This document shows positions 1 to 8,070 of a stretch of 41,351 nt of DNA, piece by piece. Position 1 is the stretch's first letter, and the number at the start of each line of letters is the position of its first letter. Below the pieces are notes generated by a model, which was given only the letters and a program-made list of their open reading frames with translations, did not search any database and was not told the DNA's origin. The DNA is from an uncultured Ruminococcus sp. (lineage in GTDB: Bacteria; Bacillota; Clostridia; Oscillospirales; Acutalibacteraceae), in assembly GCA_902796225.1 (NCBI GenBank), contig CADBOO010000081.1, forward strand, positions 1 through 41,351. The letters are read 5' to 3'. Position numbers and translations under genes: made by a program.

Positions 1-81
1 CGGTGGTGGGACTCGAACCCACACGCCCGTGAAGACAACAGATTTTGAGTCTGTCTCGTCTGCCAGTTCCGACACACCGGC
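1..81 (-). tRNA. tRNA-Leu (anticodon CAA), cut by window edge
   Basis: On the minus strand the 5' acceptor arm GCCGGTG starts at 81 and pairs with CACCG(GC), whose last two bases and the discriminator lie outside the window. The anticodon stem ACAGA/TCTGT encloses the loop CTCAAAA, giving anticodon CAA, which reads leucine UUG codons. The T arm GTGGG-TTCGAGT-CCCAC is intact, and a long variable arm sits between anticodon and T stems as expected for a class II tRNA. A promoter lies directly upstream. Confidence 0.95.
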
Positions 82-94
82 GCCTACAACCGTT

Positions 95-123
95 ATTATA
101 CAACAATCATTCTGATAAATCAA
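95..123 (-). promoter_or_regulatory. Sigma-A-type promoter of tRNA-Leu
   Basis: Minus strand: -35 TTGATT (123-118), 17-bp spacer, -10 TATAAT (100-95). The predicted transcription start falls near 88, a few bases ahead of the tRNA 5' end. It is divergent from the promoter at 135-163. Confidence 0.7.
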
Positions 124-134
124 GTCTTTTGTGT

Positions 135-163
135 TTGACTTGTCTTGACGTTAGGTATATAAT
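135..163 (+). promoter_or_regulatory. Sigma-A-type promoter of the small 85-aa gene
   Basis: -35 TTGACT (135-140), 17-bp spacer, -10 TATAAT (158-163). It is followed by an AGGAGG ribosome-binding site at 175-180 and the ATG at 188, so the 5' leader is only about 20 bases. Confidence 0.75.
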
Positions 164-187
164 AAGAAAAAAACAGGAGGTTTCATT

Positions 188-445
188 ATGTCAGATTTAA
201 AAGGTTTTTGGAAACAAACGGCGAAATCATTCATCTTGGCGTTCAATGATCTGGGCGTTTCGCTGGTCGAATCCGCTAAAGCGGGCGCTGATAAAGCGGT
301 TGAATGGGCGCGCAAGGATAACCCTCATTATGAGGCAGGTAAGTATGAAACAGAAGGCGTAGAGATCCCCACTCCCGAGGATGAACCCGCCGGACAGACT
401 GAGCAGGCAGAAACTGCTGACAGTACAGAAGAAAACGCAGAATAA
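188..445 (+). CDS. Small acidic-tailed hypothetical protein (85 aa)
   Basis: I do not recognise the family. The protein has a possibly amphipathic N-terminal half (residues 1-45, rich in Phe, Trp, Ala, Lys) and a strongly acidic, low-complexity C-terminal tail rich in Glu, Thr and Ala. There is no signal peptide, lipobox or clear membrane span, so it is probably cytoplasmic or peripherally membrane-associated. A good promoter, an ideal AGGAGG site seven bases before the ATG and a strong terminator right after the stop make it a convincing single-gene transcript despite its size. It lies divergently next to tRNA-Leu and converges on the lipoprotein gene. The opposite-strand reading frames over the same bases lack these signals. 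Confidence 0.8.
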   Translation: MSDLKGFWKQTAKSFILAFNDLGVSLVESAKAGADKAVEWARKDNPHYEAGKYETEGVEIPTPEDEPAGQTEQAETADSTEENAE

Positions 446-457
446 CAAACAAAACAG

Positions 458-496
458 CAACCGCTGTCGGAATTATCCGTCAGCGGTTGTTTTTTT
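458..496. terminator. Rho-independent terminator, probably bidirectional
   Basis: Perfect 9-bp stem CAACCGCTG (458-466) / CAGCGGTTG (481-489), followed on the plus strand by seven T residues. It ends the small 85-aa gene. The convergent lipoprotein gene stops just to its right, and the A-rich left flank could supply a weaker U tract for the minus strand. Confidence 0.9.
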
Positions 497-499
497 ATA

Positions 500-1006
500 C
501 TATTCTGTTGAAGCTTCCGTAGGCGCATAAGCGACCCACTTGCCGTTTTCGAGAACCTCACGCTTGTTCAGCTTCTCATCCGTGCCGTAATACAGCCGTT
601 CGATCTCGTTGCCGTCGGCGTCATAACGATGGACCTCTGCTTCTCCATGAGGAAGCTCGTAGGCTTTTTCTGAGAGCTTTCCGTTATCGTCATAGGTATA
701 CGTATAACGATACTCGGCAAACCCCTCGGCTTTATACTTCGTCTCAGACGTCATACGGTGGTTATCGTCGTATTCATAGATAACATAATACAGATATGTC
801 TGGTTTTCATCGTAGACGTCCCAGCGGGTAACGTCGCCGCTATCATTATGATACTTGCGCTCGTAGCCGGTCAGGTTATCGTCGTCGTCCTTGATCTCGG
901 TCATAACGCCGTCTTCCGTAGACTGAGAGTCGCCCTTGTCGCAGGAACAAAGCAGACAACAGATAAGGATGACCGGACAAATCATCAGGATCAGAAGCCG
1001 TTTCAC
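500..1006 (-). CDS. Secreted lipoprotein with YD/RHS-like repeats
   Basis: The 168-aa protein starts with a hydrophobic signal sequence ending in a lipobox, Leu19-Cys20-Ser21-Cys22, so it should be lipid-anchored on the outer membrane face at Cys22. The mature part is a run of short beta-rich units with Tyr, Asp, Asn and Gly (patterns such as YTYDDNG and HRYDADGNE), resembling the YD-repeat or MORN-like style found in surface proteins; no catalytic motif is visible. The start codon is GTG at 1006, overlapping the upp stop by four bases (GTGA), which points to translational coupling and to membership in the tsaE-tsaB-rpiB-upp operon. The function is unknown. The lipoprotein call is secure from the sequence; the repeat assignment is weaker. 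Confidence 0.85.
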   Translation of the reverse strand: MKRLLILMICPVILICCLLCSCDKGDSQSTEDGVMTEIKDDDDNLTGYERKYHNDSGDVTRWDVYDENQTYLYYVIYEYDDNHRMTSETKYKAEGFAEYRYTYTYDDNGKLSEKAYELPHGEAEVHRYDADGNEIERLYYGTDEKLNKREVLENGKWVAYAPTEASTE

Positions 1007-1695
1007 TTGATTTTGGAATGCAGCTTAACGGTACTGCCGCGCTTGTCGATAGTTACCTCGCCGACAACATCGGTGCCGTAGATACGGTCGCCGGCGTCGC
1101 CGAGACCGGGCAGAATATAGCAATTCTCGTTCAGGCATTCGTCTTTTGCGGCACAGAACAGATCTACATCGGGATGCGCCTTAGACAACACGTCGATACC
1201 CTCCGGAGCGGCAATAATGCAAAGGAATTTGATGGAACGCGGGTGAGAACGCTTGATGATCTGGATCGCATCAACCGCGCTGCCGCCGGTCGCAAGCATC
1301 GGATCGAGAACAAATACATCTCTCTCTTCGATATCGCCGGGCAGCTTGTTGTAGTATTCGACAGGCTTATGAGTCTCTTCATCTCTGTAAAGGCCGATAT
1401 GACCGACCTTCGCGGACGGTACCATAGTCAGCATCGCATCGAGCATTCCGCAGCCGGCGCGCAGGATCGGTACGAACGCGAGTTTTCTGCCGGCGATCTT
1501 CTTTGCGGTCATCGGAGCCATCGGGGTCTTGATCTGAACGTCTTCAAGCGGCAGATCGCGGGTCGCCTCATAGCACATCAGCATCGCGATCTCGGAGATC
1601 AGTTCACGGAATTCTTTTGTACCGGTGTTTTCATCACGCAGGATCGACAGCTTGTGCTGGATCAGCGGATGGTCGAATATGGTTACTTTACTCAT
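1003..1695 (-). CDS. upp: Uracil phosphoribosyltransferase
   Basis: Upp makes UMP from uracil and PRPP in pyrimidine salvage in the cytoplasm. The PRPP-binding loop [11 protein letters not shown] is at about residues 129-139, and the uracil-binding segment [12 protein letters not shown] is near residues 198-208. The usual bacterial enzyme ends at about residue 209, right after this segment. Here 230 residues are encoded, so there is an extra tail of about 20 residues, Val/Lys-rich and predicted to be beta-like. The gene sits between rpiB and the lipoprotein in a leftward operon with a 16-base gap to rpiB and a four-base overlap to the lipoprotein. The identification is very firm. Confidence 0.97.
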   Translation of the reverse strand: MSKVTIFDHPLIQHKLSILRDENTGTKEFRELISEIAMLMCYEATRDLPLEDVQIKTPMAPMTAKKIAGRKLAFVPILRAGCGMLDAMLTMVPSAKVGHIGLYRDEETHKPVEYYNKLPGDIEERDVFVLDPMLATGGSAVDAIQIIKRSHPRSIKFLCIIAAPEGIDVLSKAHPDVDLFCAAKDECLNENCYILPGLGDAGDRIYGTDVVGEVTIDKRGSTVKLHSKIK

Positions 1696-1711
1696 CGTAT
1701 TTCCTTCTTTC

Positions 1712-2167
1712 TTAAGACTTTATCATAAAATTACCGTTTTCAATATCAGTAATCATCTGAACCCGTTTTGCGTGTCTGCCGCCTTCATATTCGGTGTTGA
1801 GAAAAATATCGGCGAGCTTGACGGCGGTCGATTCATCGATCACCCTGCCGCCCATGCAAAGGACGTTTGCGTCGTTATGACGGCGGGTCATCTCCGCACA
1901 GAATGCGTCGGTAACAACCGCAGCGCGGACCCCCTTAACCTTATTGGCGACCATAGATACGCCGATTCCGGTGCCGCAGCAGATAATACCGCAATCTGCA
2001 TCGCCGTTCGCAACAGCGGTCGCGACCTGATATGCATAGATCGGATAATCGACGCTCTGGGGCGAATCGCAGCCGAAATCGCGGTATGCGACGCCTTTTT
2101 CATTGAAATAATCGATCACGGCATTCTTGATATTCAGCCCGCCGTGATCACAGCCGATTGCAATCAT
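1712..2167 (-). CDS. rpiB: Ribose-5-phosphate isomerase B
   Basis: RpiB interconverts ribose 5-phosphate and ribulose 5-phosphate in the pentose phosphate pathway. The family signatures are the N-terminal I-A-I-G-C-D-H-G-G motif, the active-site stretch [11 protein letters not shown] with its catalytic Cys, and the later R-R-H-N-D-A-N-V-L motif. Three in-frame ATGs are available at 2176, 2173 and 2167. The site AGAAGGG ends at 2177, touching the first, but is nine bases from the ATG at 2167, which also gives the family-standard N-terminus; I therefore chose 2167 (151 aa). It directly follows tsaB, whose TGA lies just upstream. Confidence 0.93.
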   Translation of the reverse strand: MIAIGCDHGGLNIKNAVIDYFNEKGVAYRDFGCDSPQSVDYPIYAYQVATAVANGDADCGIICCGTGIGVSMVANKVKGVRAAVVTDAFCAEMTRRHNDANVLCMGGRVIDESTAVKLADIFLNTEYEGGRHAKRVQMITDIENGNFMIKS

Positions 2168-2172
2168 GTCCA

Positions 2173-2877
2173 TCATCCCTTCTGTTTTTCCAAACGTTCT
2201 CTTTCTGCCTGCGAGAGCCGCAGATATGACGGCATCAGCGCAGCGGCAGGGAGCGTATCTCCCGCTTTTGCTTTTTCGGCGGCAATCATCGCCACAGAAG
2301 AAGCGTTTTGGAAGCGGTGATTCTCCGGAGCCAAGCAGACATTATTTAATTCCATACAAGAATTATAAACCAATTCTGAACCATCGCCGACCAGAATGAC
2401 CTGCTGATTGATCAAGCTCAGTTGCTCCTTCAGCTCATCGATCGCAATCGCTCTGTCCTCAGCAATCTGCTCGACCTTGTCGCCGCATACATGAAACAGC
2501 GCGTTATAGACCTGATGGCGGCGCGCATCCATGCAGGCACAGATCACAGCATCTTGAGCAAACAGGTTTTGCGCCATGCTGCGCAGCGTAGATACCGCGA
2601 CACAGGGTTTGTTCTGTGCATACGCCATCCCTTTGACAGCGCTGACGCCGATGCGTACTCCCGTGAATGATCCGGGCCCGTTATTGACGGCATACAGGTC
2701 GACGTCATCTATGCTTTTGCCGGTGATCTTCAGCATCGATTCGATCATTGCGACCAGCGTCTGGCTGTGGGTCAATCCGACATTGATGTAGTATTCGGAG
2801 AGGATCTTTCCGTTTTCGAACAGACAGACCGATGCCGGAGAAGCCGAAGAATCAACAGATAGTATCAGCATAATCAT
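2173..2877 (-). CDS. tsaB: tRNA threonylcarbamoyladenosine biosynthesis protein TsaB
   Basis: TsaB is the inactive ASKHA-fold partner of TsaD; with TsaD and TsaE it transfers the threonylcarbamoyl group to A37 of ANN-decoding tRNAs. The N-terminal S-V-D-S-S strand, the T-H-S-Q segment and the N-N-G-P-G-S-F-T-G-V-R-I-G motif (around residues 65-77) are typical, and 234 aa is a normal length. The ORF overlaps the end of tsaE by 26 bases, so translation is probably coupled. ATGs at 2877 and 2871 are both possible: the AGAAGG site is about five bases from the first and eleven from the second. The tsaE-tsaB pair is a common bacterial arrangement. Confidence 0.93.
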   Translation of the reverse strand: MIMLILSVDSSASPASVCLFENGKILSEYYINVGLTHSQTLVAMIESMLKITGKSIDDVDLYAVNNGPGSFTGVRIGVSAVKGMAYAQNKPCVAVSTLRSMAQNLFAQDAVICACMDARRHQVYNALFHVCGDKVEQIAEDRAIAIDELKEQLSLINQQVILVGDGSELVYNSCMELNNVCLAPENHRFQNASSVAMIAAEKAKAGDTLPAAALMPSYLRLSQAERERLEKQKG

Positions 2878-3292
2878 CCAACCCTTCTATCATAAAAACG
2901 CGTTCATTTTCATCGTCGCTTTTCAGGATGCGGATCCGGACTGCGTCATCTTCCAGCTCGCTTTCGATATTCTCGCTCCATTCGATGATCAGGATCCCCG
3001 TATCGAGATAATCATAAAAGCCCACGCTGAACAGATCGTCGACCGAAGTGATGCGGTACATATCGAAGTGATAGACCTGATACTTGCCGCGATATGCGTT
3101 AACAAGCGCAAAAGTCGGGCTGGATACGCCGTCGAGTATACCGAGGCCCCTGCATACGCCGCGGGTAAAAGCGGTTTTACCGGCGCCGAGATCGCCGAAC
3201 AGCGCGATTTCTTCATTTCCCGATAATACGGCTGCGATCCTCTCGCCCAGCGCTTCGGTCTCTGCGGTTGATTTTGTTACGACTTTGAACAT
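2852..3292 (-). CDS. tsaE: tRNA threonylcarbamoyladenosine biosynthesis ATPase TsaE
   Basis: TsaE is the small P-loop ATPase that drives turnover of the TsaB-TsaD t6A synthase. The Walker A motif G-D-L-G-A-G-K-T is at residues 33-40, followed by the T-R-G-V and S-S-P-T-F-A-L-V motifs and the H-F-D-M-Y-R segment characteristic of the family; W-S-E-N near residue 106 is also typical. The protein is 146 aa, close to the usual length. It is the first gene of the leftward group and is divergent from rodA across a 164-base gap. A GGAGAG site precedes the ATG. A possible -10 element TAGAAT is visible upstream, but no convincing -35. Confidence 0.95.
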   Translation of the reverse strand: MFKVVTKSTAETEALGERIAAVLSGNEEIALFGDLGAGKTAFTRGVCRGLGILDGVSSPTFALVNAYRGKYQVYHFDMYRITSVDDLFSVGFYDYLDTGILIIEWSENIESELEDDAVRIRILKSDDENERVFMIEGLDDYADTIC

Positions 3293-3391
3293 AACGACTC
3301 TCCAAATCTTTCAATTTGTTATTCTATCATATTTTGGCACGGTCATAATGCTATATGACAAAATAAAATAAAAATTGTTACCATTCTTGAC

Positions 3392-3420
3392 TTGAATTCA
3401 TTTCAATGATTGCATATAAT
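3392..3420 (+). promoter_or_regulatory. Sigma-A-type promoter of rodA
   Basis: -35 TTGAAT (3392-3397), 17-bp spacer, perfect -10 TATAAT (3415-3420). The predicted start is near 3427, about 30 bases before the rodA ATG, which has a GAAAGG site upstream. Confidence 0.7.
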
Positions 3421-3456
3421 GGAGTTAAATCATTTGAAGGCTTTTGAAAGGTTATT

Positions 3457-4644
3457 ATGCAGACAATACTGAAAAATCTCAAATCTTTCTTCATAAAAAC
3501 CGATAAGATGCTGTGGCTGCTGACGATCGTCGCGACGGTCTACAGTGTGATCCTGATCCAGTCGATGCAGCGGGGATATCGCTATAACTTTCTTTTCTCG
3601 CAGGTGCTCGCGATCATCATCGGACTGTTCATCGCTTTACTCATGACGATTATCGATTACAGACGGATCGCGGACAAATGGATCCTTTTTATCGTTCTGT
3701 CGCTCGGCTTGCTGGTGCTGGTATTCTTTATCGGTATCAACGTGACCGGTACCGACGATACGGCATGGATCGTTTTGCCGGGAGGACTGTCTTTTCAGCC
3801 GTCGGAATTCGTCAAAGTATTCTTTATCATCTCGCTGTCCAAGCATATGCAGATCCTGAACGAAAAAGACAGACTGCACAGCTTGTTCGGCGTTTTGTCA
3901 CTGCTGCTTCACACCGCTGTTCCGGTCGTTCTCATCCATGCGCAGGGCGATGACGGTACGGTGCTGGTTTTCCTGTTCATCTTCATCATCATGGCGTTTA
4001 TCGGCGGCGTTCAGCTTCGGTATTTCCTGATCATGATCCTGCTGGTCGCAACCGCTGTTCCTATCGCATGGAACTTTATTCTGAATGAAGAACAAAAGAA
4101 TCGCTTTATGGCTGTGTTCGATCTGGACGGCAACGCGATGACCAACTACGGATGGCAGCAGTATCAGGGCAAGGTCAGCATCGCTTCCGGAGGTATGAAC
4201 GGAACAGGACTCGGTAACGGCGCCAGAGTATCGTCCGGAATCGTCCCGGAACAGGAAAACGACTTTATCTTTACCGTGGCGGGTGAAGAATTGGGATTCA
4301 TCGGCTGTCTGCTGTTGCTGGCGATCATTCTGATCATCGCGGTCAAGATCATGATCAACGCTTTTTCAGCACGCGATTATCTCGGAAAAATGCTGTGCGT
4401 CGGTGTGTTTGCAATGATCTCTGTCCAAACGATCATCAATATCGGTATGGTGTTGGGTCTGCTGCCGGTCATCGGTATCACCCTTCCCCTGTTCTCGTCC
4501 GGCGGAACCTCTGCGCTGGCAGTGTTGATGGGGATCGGTCTGGTTCACAGCGTACATTATCATAAAGAAGAGATCGATACGCATAACGGCCATATCAAGC
4601 ATAACAAGTACAAATATTTAACGAATACCGGGTATTACAAGTAA
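3457..4644 (+). CDS. rodA: SEDS peptidoglycan glycosyltransferase, RodA/FtsW/SpoVE family
   Basis: SEDS proteins polymerise lipid II into glycan strands in the cytoplasmic membrane, working with a class B PBP. The 395-aa sequence has roughly ten hydrophobic spans. The long extracellular loop holds the signature P-E-Q-E-N-D-F-I-F with the presumed catalytic Asp at residue 269, and the family's S-F-Q-P-S-E-F motif (112-118) and L-P-L-F-S-S-G-G near the C-terminus are present. It could function in elongation (RodA), division (FtsW) or sporulation (SpoVE); the sequence and the solitary location do not decide, and no PBP gene lies beside it. The RodA name is therefore a best guess within a certain family. 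The His/Lys/Tyr-rich tail of about 35 residues after the last span is cytoplasmic. Confidence 0.9.
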   Translation: MQTILKNLKSFFIKTDKMLWLLTIVATVYSVILIQSMQRGYRYNFLFSQVLAIIIGLFIALLMTIIDYRRIADKWILFIVLSLGLLVLVFFIGINVTGTDDTAWIVLPGGLSFQPSEFVKVFFIISLSKHMQILNEKDRLHSLFGVLSLLLHTAVPVVLIHAQGDDGTVLVFLFIFIIMAFIGGVQLRYFLIMILLVATAVPIAWNFILNEEQKNRFMAVFDLDGNAMTNYGWQQYQGKVSIASGGMNGTGLGNGARVSSGIVPEQENDFIFTVAGEELGFIGCLLLLAIILIIAVKIMINAFSARDYLGKMLCVGVFAMISVQTIINIGMVLGLLPVIGITLPLFSSGGTSALAVLMGIGLVHSVHYHKEEIDTHNGHIKHNKYKYLTNTGYYK

Positions 4645-4663
4645 ACGATCCGTAAGATATCAT

Positions 4664-4692
4664 AAAAAAGCGGGGCTGCATTTTGCAGCCCC
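4664..4692 (-). terminator. Terminator between rodA and cdaR, best for the minus strand
   Basis: Nine-bp stem GGGGCTGCA (4672-4680) / TGCAGCCCC (4684-4692) with a three-base loop. The A run on its left side becomes TTTTTT on the minus strand, ideal for ending the cdaA-cdaR transcript. On the plus side only a weak T-rich stretch follows, so it may also stop rodA less efficiently. Confidence 0.85.
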
Positions 4693-4715
4693 TTCATTAT
4701 TGGGATTCGGTTTGG

Positions 4716-6008
4716 TTAGGATTTTGCTTTCGGCGAGACATTGATATTTGCCGGATCGGTCTCATACGTCCAGCAGGTTTTGAATTTCGCGCCGAGCGTG
4801 ATGGTCAGCGGAACATTGATCGACACCGTCTTTTCGTCATCCAACTGATCAGCCATTTGGGTGATATCGGCAACAACCGAGATATTCTTCGCAGTAAGCT
4901 GCGAGAGGACGCTTGCCGGACCGTATACCGTCAGCTTGACGGACGATGAGGATACGATCTCTGCCGTATATTTGGAAGTATCCAGTTTCGTCTGGATATC
5001 GACCGTGATCGTCTTGGAACTATAGGTTGACAAATCGAGTTTTGCCGTGATATTGTCCTCGGATTCAATGATCACATGACAATCTTTCAGCTCTTCGGGC
5101 AGTGAAATGTCATACGGGATATTGTAGCTCTTGTTTTCGAGCTTACTGTAATCGAGCGTCCCGATAACAACGGTGTCATCCTTGATCGTGGCGATCTGCT
5201 CTGCAGGACCGTAAATCGAAGTTTCAGAGGGAACCAGTACGACTGCGGGTGCGTTATCGGGAGCATTGACAATCTCAAGCGCGAGTTTAATCTCTTTTTT
5301 CGGCTGAGAAGTAACGGTTACTTCCACGGATTTGATGTCCGAAGAAACATATTGCAGATCGATCTTCTGACCGTTCTTATCGAGGAATACGATTGTTTCC
5401 TGCAGCGTCATCGGAGAAGACTCAACAGAATTGATGGTATCGATGATCGCGGCAGTCTCGATCTCATCCACCTTACTGGCGGCGCCTTCGAGATGCACAG
5501 TGTCATTGGACATGGAAACTTCGGAATAATACCCGGAGTCGACAACGACCTTCATCTGAGATTTATCGATCGTCAGATCCTTTTCCTTGAACTTGTCGAC
5601 AAAAACCGTGACCGCAGACGGATTGACCGAAGAAATGATGTTGTAGTTGCTTTTGATACCGGCTTTCTTTGCAGACAGCGGTAAGGTATATTCATCGGCA
5701 TGATCGATCGTAGACACCTGATTCGCAGTGACCTGGATATCAGAGGGCGTAAGTGAGCCGACAGATACACGGTTTCCGGAAACTTCGACCGAAGCGGTGA
5801 ACTCGCTGTCGCTGAAGATCTGGAAGCCTTTTTCGGTTGCGGTATCGGGAAGTGTGATCGATACAGGGATATTGGAGATCGTTACAGCCGTTTCTGTCTG
5901 AGAATTGATGTTGATGATAAACCACGCGATAAATGCGAGCAGAAACGATATGATAAGCAATACGATATTATGGGAGAAGAGCCTGGACAGCAAACTACTT
6001 TTCTTCAT
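4716..6008 (-). CDS. cdaR: CdaR-type regulator of diadenylate cyclase (YbbR domains)
   Basis: CdaR is a membrane-anchored extracytoplasmic protein that modulates the activity of the cyclase CdaA. After a short basic N-terminus there is one transmembrane anchor (about residues 15-33). The rest is exported and contains four YbbR-like repeats, recognisable from the recurring strand motif V-x-G-x-x-x-x-V, for example S-I-Y-G-P-A-E-Q-I and T-V-Y-G-P-A-S-V-L. The open frame extends 60 bases upstream, but the ATG at 6008 has an AAAGGAG site at the right distance and gives the normal Met-Lys-Lys start; I use it (430 aa). The ORF begins inside the 3' end of cdaA, a typical coupled pair. A glmM gene, often third in this cluster, is not here. 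Confidence 0.92.
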   Translation of the reverse strand: MKKSSLLSRLFSHNIVLLIISFLLAFIAWFIININSQTETAVTISNIPVSITLPDTATEKGFQIFSDSEFTASVEVSGNRVSVGSLTPSDIQVTANQVSTIDHADEYTLPLSAKKAGIKSNYNIISSVNPSAVTVFVDKFKEKDLTIDKSQMKVVVDSGYYSEVSMSNDTVHLEGAASKVDEIETAAIIDTINSVESSPMTLQETIVFLDKNGQKIDLQYVSSDIKSVEVTVTSQPKKEIKLALEIVNAPDNAPAVVLVPSETSIYGPAEQIATIKDDTVVIGTLDYSKLENKSYNIPYDISLPEELKDCHVIIESEDNITAKLDLSTYSSKTITVDIQTKLDTSKYTAEIVSSSSVKLTVYGPASVLSQLTAKNISVVADITQMADQLDDEKTVSINVPLTITLGAKFKTCWTYETDPANINVSPKAKS

Positions 6009-6861
6009 GTTTCTTCTCCTTTCTGCCCTTGAACAGCGACGAGAACAAGTCGCTCTTTTCGTTTTCACCGGGCAAGATAAGATCGGAAAGCTTTTCGTAC
6101 AGCGAAGCTCTGTCGAGGTCTCTGATCAGACGGCCGCCGACTGCAATCGAGATCGTACCGGTTTCCTCTGATACGACAACGACCACGGCATCGCTTTCTT
6201 CCGACAGACCGAGAGCTGCACGATGTCTGGTGCCGAGATTGGGATTGACATTGGTATTCTTTGTCAGCGGCAAAATGCAGCCCGCAGAGAGGATCTTTCC
6301 GTTGCGAATGATACACGCACCGTCGTGAAGCGGCGCTTTGTTGAAGAAGATATTGCCGATCAGCGCAACGGAAGTATCGCTGTTCAGTTCGGTACCCGTC
6401 GCGGCGATCTCGTTGAGCAGGCTGTCGCGTTCAAAAACGATCAGCGCGCCGGTGCGGGCGCGGGAGAATACGATGCAGGTATCCGAAACATCACTGATCG
6501 CTTTGGATACGTCGGCGTCGGCAGTCTGAGAACCGGTGGGAACAAGGCTTTTGAAAGTCCTGTTGCGGCCCAGACGCTCCAGAGCCTGTCGCAGCTCCGG
6601 CTGAAACACGACGACGATGATGATGACCGCAAATTCAAACAGCGCTTTCAGAATATAATTGATCATTGTAAGGCTGAACAACGCCGAAAGCGCATAAGCA
6701 ATCAGCAGAACAACTACGCCTTTGACAAGCTGTCCGGCTCTGCTTTGTCTGAATAATTTGAATAGATAATAGAGTATCAAAGAAATGGACAGAATGTCGA
6801 TCGCATCCTTAAACTGGAAGGTCGACAGGATCGCCCAGATCGAAGAAATGAAATTTTCCAT
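5995..6861 (-). CDS. cdaA: Diadenylate cyclase CdaA
   Basis: CdaA condenses two ATP molecules into cyclic di-AMP, the essential second messenger for potassium and osmotic balance and cell-wall homeostasis. Three hydrophobic spans occupy about residues 20-90. The DAC (DisA_N) domain follows, with both catalytic motifs intact: D-G-A at 180-182 and R-H-R at 212-214. At 288 aa it has the normal length, ending in a Lys/Glu-rich tail. The start at 6861 is preceded by an AAGGGA site. It forms an operon with cdaR, overlapping it by 14 bases. No known c-di-AMP riboswitch was recognised in the window. Confidence 0.96.
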   Translation of the reverse strand: MENFISSIWAILSTFQFKDAIDILSISLILYYLFKLFRQSRAGQLVKGVVVLLIAYALSALFSLTMINYILKALFEFAVIIIVVVFQPELRQALERLGRNRTFKSLVPTGSQTADADVSKAISDVSDTCIVFSRARTGALIVFERDSLLNEIAATGTELNSDTSVALIGNIFFNKAPLHDGACIIRNGKILSAGCILPLTKNTNVNPNLGTRHRAALGLSEESDAVVVVVSEETGTISIAVGGRLIRDLDRASLYEKLSDLILPGENEKSDLFSSLFKGRKEKKHEEK

Positions 6862-6883
6862 AACAGGAATCCCTTATCATAGT

Positions 6884-6889
6884 ATTATA
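6884..6889 (-). promoter_or_regulatory. Candidate -10 element of the cdaA-cdaR operon
   Basis: A perfect TATAAT on the minus strand lies 22 bases upstream of the cdaA start codon. No hexamer resembling TTGACA is seen 16-18 bp further upstream, so the promoter is only partly supported. Confidence 0.4.
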
Positions 6890-6921
6890 CAAGTTTATTG
6901 TAACACAGCGGGATTCGCATT

Positions 6922-8070
6922 TCAAGAAAAATAACTGAATTTCTTTAGGGCAATCATTAAAATTTGTATATCTTTTTCATTGGTGAATACAGACGGAGCA
7001 ATCCTGACCGTTCCGCTGTCCAGTGTTCCCATCATCCGATGTGCTGACGGCGCACAATGAAGACCTGCTCTGACAGCGATCCCCTTGTTATTCAGATACG
7101 CCGCGACCTTCTCGCTTTCGACTTCATCGATATTGAATGATATGACCGGTACGGAATGAAGGATATCCGGTTCATCGGTATATAATCGGATGTTTTTGAC
7201 GGATTGCAGACCCTGATACAGCATTTTCATCAGTCTGTACTCATGACGCCGCAGCTTTTCAATGCCGTAACGGTCGATAAATCTGATACCGGCGCCTAAA
7301 CCGCAGATCCCGGGAATGTTCAGCGTACCGCTTTCGAGCCGGTCAGGATAATAATCCGGCATTACGGGATTGACCGAATCGCTGCCGGTACCGCCCTCTG
7401 TCAGCGTGTCGAGCAGTTGATTGCTATGAATCAGCAGCAGACCGATACCGGTCGGGCCGTATAAACCCTTATGCCCCGGACAGCAGACAAAATCATAGCC
7501 GTTCTCGGCGATATCGATATCCAGAAAGCCTGCGCTTTGCGCTGCGTCCAGACAAAACAGAATCCCGTACGAATGTGCCAGCGCGCAAATGCGTTCGACA
7601 GGAAGCCGCGTGCCGAAAACATTAGACGCGTGCGTGCAGATAATCATGCGCGTTTTTGCGTTAATTGCCTTTCGAAAAGCGTTGAGCGTCGCATCGTCAT
7701 CACCGATTATCACATCGGCTGTTGAATAATCGATGAGACCTTTCTGCTTCAGCCGATACAGCGGTCGAACGACGGCGTTGTGTTCCATCGAAGAGATAAC
7801 GACGTGATCGCCCGGCTTGAGCACTCCCTTGATGACCGTGTTCAGCGATTGCGTGCATCCCGAGGTAAAGATCACGTTTTCCTGAGCAGCGGCATGAAAC
7901 AGTTCTTTTGCCAGCATTCGCGTCTGATATACGGCGCGTGCCGCCTGAATAGACGGCGTATGCCCTCCCCTGCCCGGATTAGCCGAATACTTTCTCAGGG
8001 CGTTGTTGACCTCCTTGATAACGATCTCCGGCTTCGGAGAGGTTGTCGCCGCGTTATCCAGATAGATCAT
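6922..8070 (-). CDS. Class V aminotransferase, cysteine desulfurase-like (TIGR01977 type)
   Basis: This PLP enzyme would take sulfur (or selenium) from cysteine and pass it on as a persulfide. The N-terminal Y-L-D-N-A-A-T-T motif, the PLP lysine K201 in G-H-K-G, and the catalytic cysteine C339 in A-G-L-H-C-A-P are all present; the G-L-H-C arrangement and 382-aa length fit the EF2568-like subfamily rather than NifS/IscS or SufS. Its ATG overlaps the stop of the upstream 74-aa gene by one base (TAATG), so the two are cotranslated. No iscU, sufU, selD or tRNA thiolase gene is adjacent, so the acceptor is unknown. The nearby Se/S-carrier-like gene suggests sulfur or selenium delivery; that is inference. 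Confidence 0.88.
   Translation of the reverse strand: MIYLDNAATTSPKPEIVIKEVNNALRKYSANPGRGGHTPSIQAARAVYQTRMLAKELFHAAAQENVIFTSGCTQSLNTVIKGVLKPGDHVVISSMEHNAVVRPLYRLKQKGLIDYSTADVIIGDDDATLNAFRKAINAKTRMIICTHASNVFGTRLPVERICALAHSYGILFCLDAAQSAGFLDIDIAENGYDFVCCPGHKGLYGPTGIGLLLIHSNQLLDTLTEGGTGSDSVNPVMPDYYPDRLESGTLNIPGICGLGAGIRFIDRYGIEKLRRHEYRLMKMLYQGLQSVKNIRLYTDEPDILHSVPVISFNIDEVESEKVAAYLNNKGIAVRAGLHCAPSAHRMMGTLDSGTVRIAPSVFTNEKDIQILMIALKKFSYFS

Noticed and set aside
227..460. Leftward frames opposite the 85-aa gene
   Set aside because: They lack ribosome-binding sites, while the rightward frame has promoter, AGGAGG site and terminator.
4716..6068. Longer cdaR start at 6068 with a basic N-terminus
   Set aside because: The extra 20 Arg-rich residues overlap cdaA; the ATG at 6008 has the proper AAAGGAG site and gives the standard anchor.
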